This document shows positions 60,141-64,000 of a stretch of DNA of 64,000 bases, one piece after another (the stretch's first letter is position 1; the number at the start of each line of letters is the position of its first letter). Source of the stretch: VXYL01 sp964348085 (lineage in GTDB: Bacteria; Pseudomonadota; Gammaproteobacteria; Pseudomonadales; Azotimanducaceae); the NCBI GenBank assembly GCA_964348085.1, contig CAYGBI010000010.1:5305-69304 (forward strand), written 5' to 3'. The notes under the pieces were generated by a model. It worked only from the letters and a program-made list of their open reading frames with translations, searched no databases and was not told where the DNA came from. Position numbers and translations under genes: made by a program.

Positions 60141-60818
60141 TCAAGGACCAGAGCCGCCGCCGACAATGGGCACCTCTGGCGGGTCGCCGATTGGATGATC
60201 GGAGCGGAACGTGAACTCGTCTTGGAACAAGCACTTCATCTCCTTGAGATAGCCGCGTCCGCCACGACGGTAGCGGCAGGTGACGCCGTGCGCTTCGCCC
60301 CCGTAAAGCTCTTGGTATTCCTCGACGACGGCTTCCATCCTGGCTAGATGCTCGGCTGGAATCGAGTCCCACAGCGCCCGGAAGTACTGCCTCGCTGCCC
60401 GACGAGCGTTGCCGGACGCTGCCACGGAGAGCCAACCGATGCCCTTTACGTCGCTGCGGGGAATACCGCCCAAGCCTTGTAGATAGATGTAGCCCACTCG
60501 GGACTGGGCGTCTTTGAACCCGCGACGCGCCGCGACGAGAAGAAGAGGCAGCGCCTCGGCGTACTTGCCGCGGTTGAAGAGCCAGATTCCGTCGGCTTGG
60601 GCGTCGTAGGTGTCGCCCATGTCCAAGAGAGTCGGGGGTTCCTCGACTAGGGGTGCCGTGACGACGACGACCTCCATGTCGTCGTTGTCGGCAGAGCGGT
60701 CGGCGTCCTCGGTGTCTTGTCCAACTTCGGCCGCAGTCCCGGTTTGTGCGCCAAGGCAAACGACCAACCAAAACAGCCAACGCTTTGCGGGGGTTGAACG
60801 CCGCACGCCGAAGATCAC
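60141..60818 (-). CDS. Exported Sel1-like repeat protein
   Basis: The 225-residue protein has a signal peptide (LFWLVVCLGAQTGTAAE), an acidic region rich in Asp and Glu (40-55), and Sel1-like units around NRGKYAEALPLLLVAARRGFKDAQSRVGYIYLQGLGGIPRSDVKGIGWLSVAASGNARRAARQYF. A C-terminal cysteine-containing segment (VTCRYRRGGRGYLKEMKCLF) and a glycine-rich end follow. Sel1-like repeats mediate protein contacts. It sits beside a TonB receptor in the same orientation and could assist it, but no function is assigned. Confidence 0.75.
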   Translation of the reverse strand: MIFGVRRSTPAKRWLFWLVVCLGAQTGTAAEVGQDTEDADRSADNDDMEVVVVTAPLVEEPPTLLDMGDTYDAQADGIWLFNRGKYAEALPLLLVAARRGFKDAQSRVGYIYLQGLGGIPRSDVKGIGWLSVAASGNARRAARQYFRALWDSIPAEHLARMEAVVEEYQELYGGEAHGVTCRYRRGGRGYLKEMKCLFQDEFTFRSDHPIGDPPEVPIVGGGSGP

Positions 60819-60863
60819 TCGACGTGCGGGTTCAACGTTAGCGGCGGATGGTGCGCCAATCCC

Positions 60864-63690
60864 CTACAGGTTGAAGTTGACGTTCATGAACCCGATGCGG
60901 CCCATGATGTTGTCCAGATACCCGTCATGACCGGCGGAGTCGTTGAACGCATCCGGGTAGGTGTCGAAGATATTTCGCACCGCGAAGGTGATGTTCACGG
61001 ACTCGAAGCCCATCCAGTCGTAGTGGGTGTAGGAGTAGGTCATGTTCCAGTAGTGCCTGGAGTCGATGCCGCAGTAGGGATTGATCATGTCGTTTTGGCA
61101 ACGCTCGCTCTCTAGGATTGCCGCGTCGTTGTCGTTCAACAATCCCGCCTCCCTCAGTTCATCCCATCCGGCGTGAACGGACGTGATGGAGTCGTGCCAG
61201 TTGACATCCAAACTGACTGCATGGCGGTCGTAGAACCAGCGCAAGCCAGCGGCAACTCGCCACTCCGGGGTCGGAGCCAGCGGCGCGAACAAGCCCTCGT
61301 CGCCACTCAGCCCGCCGGCGCCCGCGAACGCGGTTTGGTTGCGGTTGCCGACGCCGTCGACGCGAATGCCGCCCAAGGGGTGGCCGCTGTCCAACGTGTA
61401 GCGCTCCATGCTCATCTCGAGGATGTTCGTTGCGTTCAGGCGCGCCTCGAAGACCCCGTAGTCGCCGCCGACGAATGGAATGTCTTGCGCGTCGAACTGA
61501 TAGCGCGTCTGATAGATCACGGTTTCGGTGGTCTGCTCGCCTTGCGCCAGCCACGGATCCTCCACCAAAGTGAGTCGCAGACCGTCGACGCCGCCGCCAC
61601 GCTGCAGGCGGGCACTGCCGAGCGACCTCTCGCCCTGACCGTCGTTGGCGACGGTGGCCACCCAGTTGAGGGCTGCCTGACGCCGACAGGCGATCTCGTC
61701 GGGGCCGACCAGCTCGCGGTATGCGGACAGCGACAGGCTCGTGTTTGCGAACTCGTCCGGGAACTCCTCCGGCACCCACCGCGTGGGATTGTCCCAGTCC
61801 GGGGTGGTACCCGGGCAACTCTCGAGCAGGAAGTCCTCGAAGCCGACGGCGTTGATGCCCACATGTCCAGACTCGCCTAGCCGTTCCGCGCGGCCGTTGA
61901 AGTCCACCGTCGTCCAGTCGATGGCCACCGTCAGGTCGCCGTCCAAGAACTTCAAGTTGAAGCCGAGATTGTAGAGGTCGGAAACTTCGGCTCCCAGTAC
62001 GCTGCTCGGCGAAGCGCCCACGATGACGTTGGGTATCGCGCCTGTAAACCCGGCCTGACCGCGCGTCTGGCCGCCGCAGTCGTCGAGTTCAGGCAGCGTG
62101 TTGCACAGGTAGTCGGAGACGGTGCCTCGTTGCGTGGTGGTTTGCGGCTCGCCGAATAGCGCGTACAAGCCCGGCGTTACGAAGCCCTTGGTGTAGCTGC
62201 CGCGTAGCGCCAGCCAATCGAGCGGCTGGTAGCGGATGGCGACCTTGGGGATGGTGGTGTCGAACTTGGCAGAACCTTGCTGACCGATGATGCCCCGGCT
62301 TTCGATCTCCGCGTAGCGGGCGGCGAGCTGTACCTCCATCTCGCCGAAGGTCGGGCTTTGAATCAACGGCAGCGCGACCTCCACGAACACCGCGCGAGTT
62401 TCTTGCTCGCTCTTGCGCAAGCCGTTGTTCCCTCCCCCAAACGCGGTTTGGTTCGATGCGTTCGGGTTCCACTCCTCGCCCTCTAGCCGCCAGTGCGAGC
62501 CGATGGCCAAGCCGACCGGCGAGTCGTTGTACCAGAGGTTGAACAGCGAAGCGTTCGACGCGATCAGGTCGATGATGCTCATGCTCAGATCCTGCCGGTT
62601 GTACTGCAGAATCAGGCCGGCTTGTCGGTTCTCCACCTCGGTGTTGACTTCTTTGGCATCCGGTGGGCGCCAACCCGGATCGTTCTCATCCGGGAACTTG
62701 TTCGTCGGATCGCCGAGGAACTGACCGTATTCGTCCGTCATCAGCCACGCCGTGCTGAAGGGGTTCCAGCAGGAGTCGCCCTCCGGCCCGCCTTGGCAAC
62801 GCAACGCCTTGACGGTGGCGTCCCAGATCGGCTCCGGGTACTGCCGGACACGCTTGCCCGTCGCCCAAATCCAGTCGGCGTCAATGTCCCAAGTGGTGTT
62901 CGGAACGTTGATGGTCGTACCCAAGCGCAACCGTAGGTTGTCGCGTTGGGCGCGGCGCCGATAGGTGAGAATACCGTCATCGTCCAGCCACTCGATGTTG
63001 TTGTTGCGCGGCTGTTTGGGATTGACGTTCAGTTGCCCGCCGCTCGAGGTGGTCATGCGGACGTCCTCGTACAGGTGCAGACCGCCGGCGTCGGGGTCGA
63101 AGCGGTCCGGCAACCCGTCGCCGTCGGAGTCCATCATGGTGAGCAGAATCACCCGCGCGGCCGGGTCGAGTTGATAGGCGACATTGGCGTCGGGAATGCC
63201 GTCGCCGTTGAAATCCGCACCGTTGGGCGAACGGTCTGGAATGCCGTCGCCGTTCCAGTCTTGTGCGAATACGAACGCCTCGCCCGGCTCGTCGAGGTAG
63301 TCGTAGCGGCCGTTGCCGTTCACGTCCATGTAGTCCAGATAGGCGAGGACGTTGGGCACGTTCGAAGGCCGGTCCACGAGTTGGCCGTTGACCACCCAAG
63401 AGCCGTCGGCGTACGCCCGATACGGGTTGCCGGGGTTCGACCCCACCACATACGGCAGCAGCGGATGTACCCCGCCTTCCTCGAACAGCTCGTCGAGGCC
63501 GCCGGTGACGTCGCGGGTGAAGTAGTCGAGGCGCGATGCCACGAACTCGCCGCGCACGCTCACGTAGTCGTTGAAATCGTGCTCGAAGTAGGCCATGGCC
63601 TTTTCTCGGTCGGTGTCGGCCTGCAAATCCTGCATGTCCGATACCGACATGCGGCAGTTGATTTGGCCAGGATCATCCGGAATGGAGAGC
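60864..63690 (-). pseudogene. TonB-dependent receptor, 5' end missing
   Basis: The reading frame contains a TonB-dependent receptor barrel (about 942 codons up to 63690), ending in YLDNIMGRIGFMNVNFNL. The homologous part begins near QINCRMSVSDMQDL at about 63660-63690; signal peptide, TonB box and plug are absent. The barrel has four calcium-loop-like inserts (DVNGNGRYD, DWNGDGIPD, DFNGDGIPD, DSDGDGLPD) encoded at about 63083-63333. The frame stays open upstream of the C-run to 63938, but only as antisense of the oppositely directed fragment, so the 5' end is missing in this window. It may be a real pseudogene or an artefact of assembly. Confidence 0.8.
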
Positions 63691-63701
63691 CCCCCCCCCC
63701 C
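63690..63701. other. Run of 12 C bases at a junction of unrelated genes
   Basis: Twelve consecutive C bases separate the headless TonB receptor (left) from the headless aminomethyltransferase-like fragment (right). Both genes lose their 5' ends at this point, in opposite directions, which is the pattern of a join between two unrelated pieces. Confidence 0.8.
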
Positions 63702-63719
63702 ACGGTGAGGGGAAAGTAG

Positions 63720-64000
63720 GGCGCGGTGGCGGGGGTGCGGGCAAGAGTGATGCGAGTGGGTTTTGTCGGCGAACTGGGATACGAGATCCACGTGCCGGCT
63801 TGGGAGGGGGAGCACGTGTGGCGGGCACTGGCCGCGGCCGGGGCGCGTCCCTTTGGGGTGGAGGCGCAGCGCCTGTTGCGCTTGGAAAAAGGGCACTTGA
63901 TCGTCGGCCACGACACGGACGCGCTGACGCATCCGCAAGAGGCGGTATTGGCGTGGACCATTGGCAAAAACAAGCGCTTCTTCGTGGGCCAGCGCAGCCT
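63720..64000 (+). CDS. GcvT/sarcosine oxidase alpha-type protein, partial, no start and no end in window
   Basis: The plus-strand frame from 63720 to the window end encodes AGVRARVMRVGFVGELGYEIHVPAW, then FGVEAQRLLRLEKGHLIVGHDTDALTHPQEA and KNKRFFVGQRSL. This is the C-terminal part of an aminomethyltransferase-fold protein, closest to the sarcosine oxidase alpha subunit or a related FAD-GcvT protein. A stop codon at 63717-63719 lies in frame just before, and no start codon or upstream part of the protein exists, so its 5' part is missing. It is cut at the edge of the window. Confidence 0.75.

Noticed and set aside
63702..63938. Extension of the TonB receptor reading frame past the C run
   Set aside because: Beyond the C run the frame only translates the antisense of the oppositely directed aminomethyltransferase-like fragment and shows no receptor homology.

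Overview
The window is a GC-rich chromosomal segment from a Gram-negative proteobacterium, most likely an uncultured gammaproteobacterium. The evidence is two TonB-dependent receptors, periplasmic binding proteins, a lipoyl synthase, and the mix of housekeeping and scattered catabolic genes. No tRNA, rRNA, CRISPR array, transposase or phage gene was found. Genes are dense, often joined by 1-8 bp stop/start overlaps (ATGA, GTGA, TTGA) and often begin with GTG or TTG.

Layout. 0-7.3 kb: a crotonase-family enzyme, an Ldh-type dehydrogenase, a large TPP-dependent transketolase-like enzyme, a BRCT protein, and a Leu/Phe/Val dehydrogenase divergent from an Lrp/AsnC regulator. 7.3-13.9 kb (minus): a flavin halogenase-like gene, a COG3146 acyltransferase-like gene, asnS, lipA and an M17 aminopeptidase. 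14-20.6 kb (plus): a fused VTT membrane domain/mercuric-reductase-type flavoenzyme, a radical SAM protein with extra cysteines, and a 989-aa double glycosyltransferase, with dispersed repeats and very strong hairpins between them. 20.7-33.5 kb: a catabolic region with an LLM flavin oxidoreductase, a hydrolase lacking its nucleophile, two family III CoA-transferases, an enolase-superfamily enzyme, a Rieske oxygenase, an HpcH/HpaI aldolase, an amidohydrolase, a long crotonase, and an acyl-CoA synthetase fused to a VOC domain.

33.5-41 kb: a small desulforedoxin-like protein lies divergent from a GrdB-like gene that is open through a single in-frame TGA. That TGA sits where relatives have cysteine (U-x-x-C), so the gene is a candidate selenoprotein. 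tsaD, a hemin-type TonB receptor, a tandem-duplicated small membrane protein gene (one copy frameshifted) and a DUF3500 protein follow. 41-50 kb (minus): folE, a tartrate/D-malate-type dehydrogenase and an Opp/Dpp-type ABC transporter run as one overlapping chain, next to a branched-chain-type binding lipoprotein. 50-57 kb: a PhyH dioxygenase, then fbpB-selO-periplasmic PIMT as one coupled unit, divergent from fbpC-fbpA. 57-64 kb: a lipoprotein, an S9-like protein lacking its catalytic triad, a Sel1-like protein, and a TonB receptor with calcium-loop-like inserts whose 5' end stops at a 12-C run. Immediately beyond that run is a headless GcvT/sarcosine-oxidase-alpha fragment on the other strand, suggesting a deletion or an assembly join.

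The strongest lead is the UGA-containing GrdB-like gene at 33591-34454. Next are two families of intergenic repeats (about 150 bp and about 90 bp), the pseudo-hydrolases, and the TonB receptor with inserted calcium loops.
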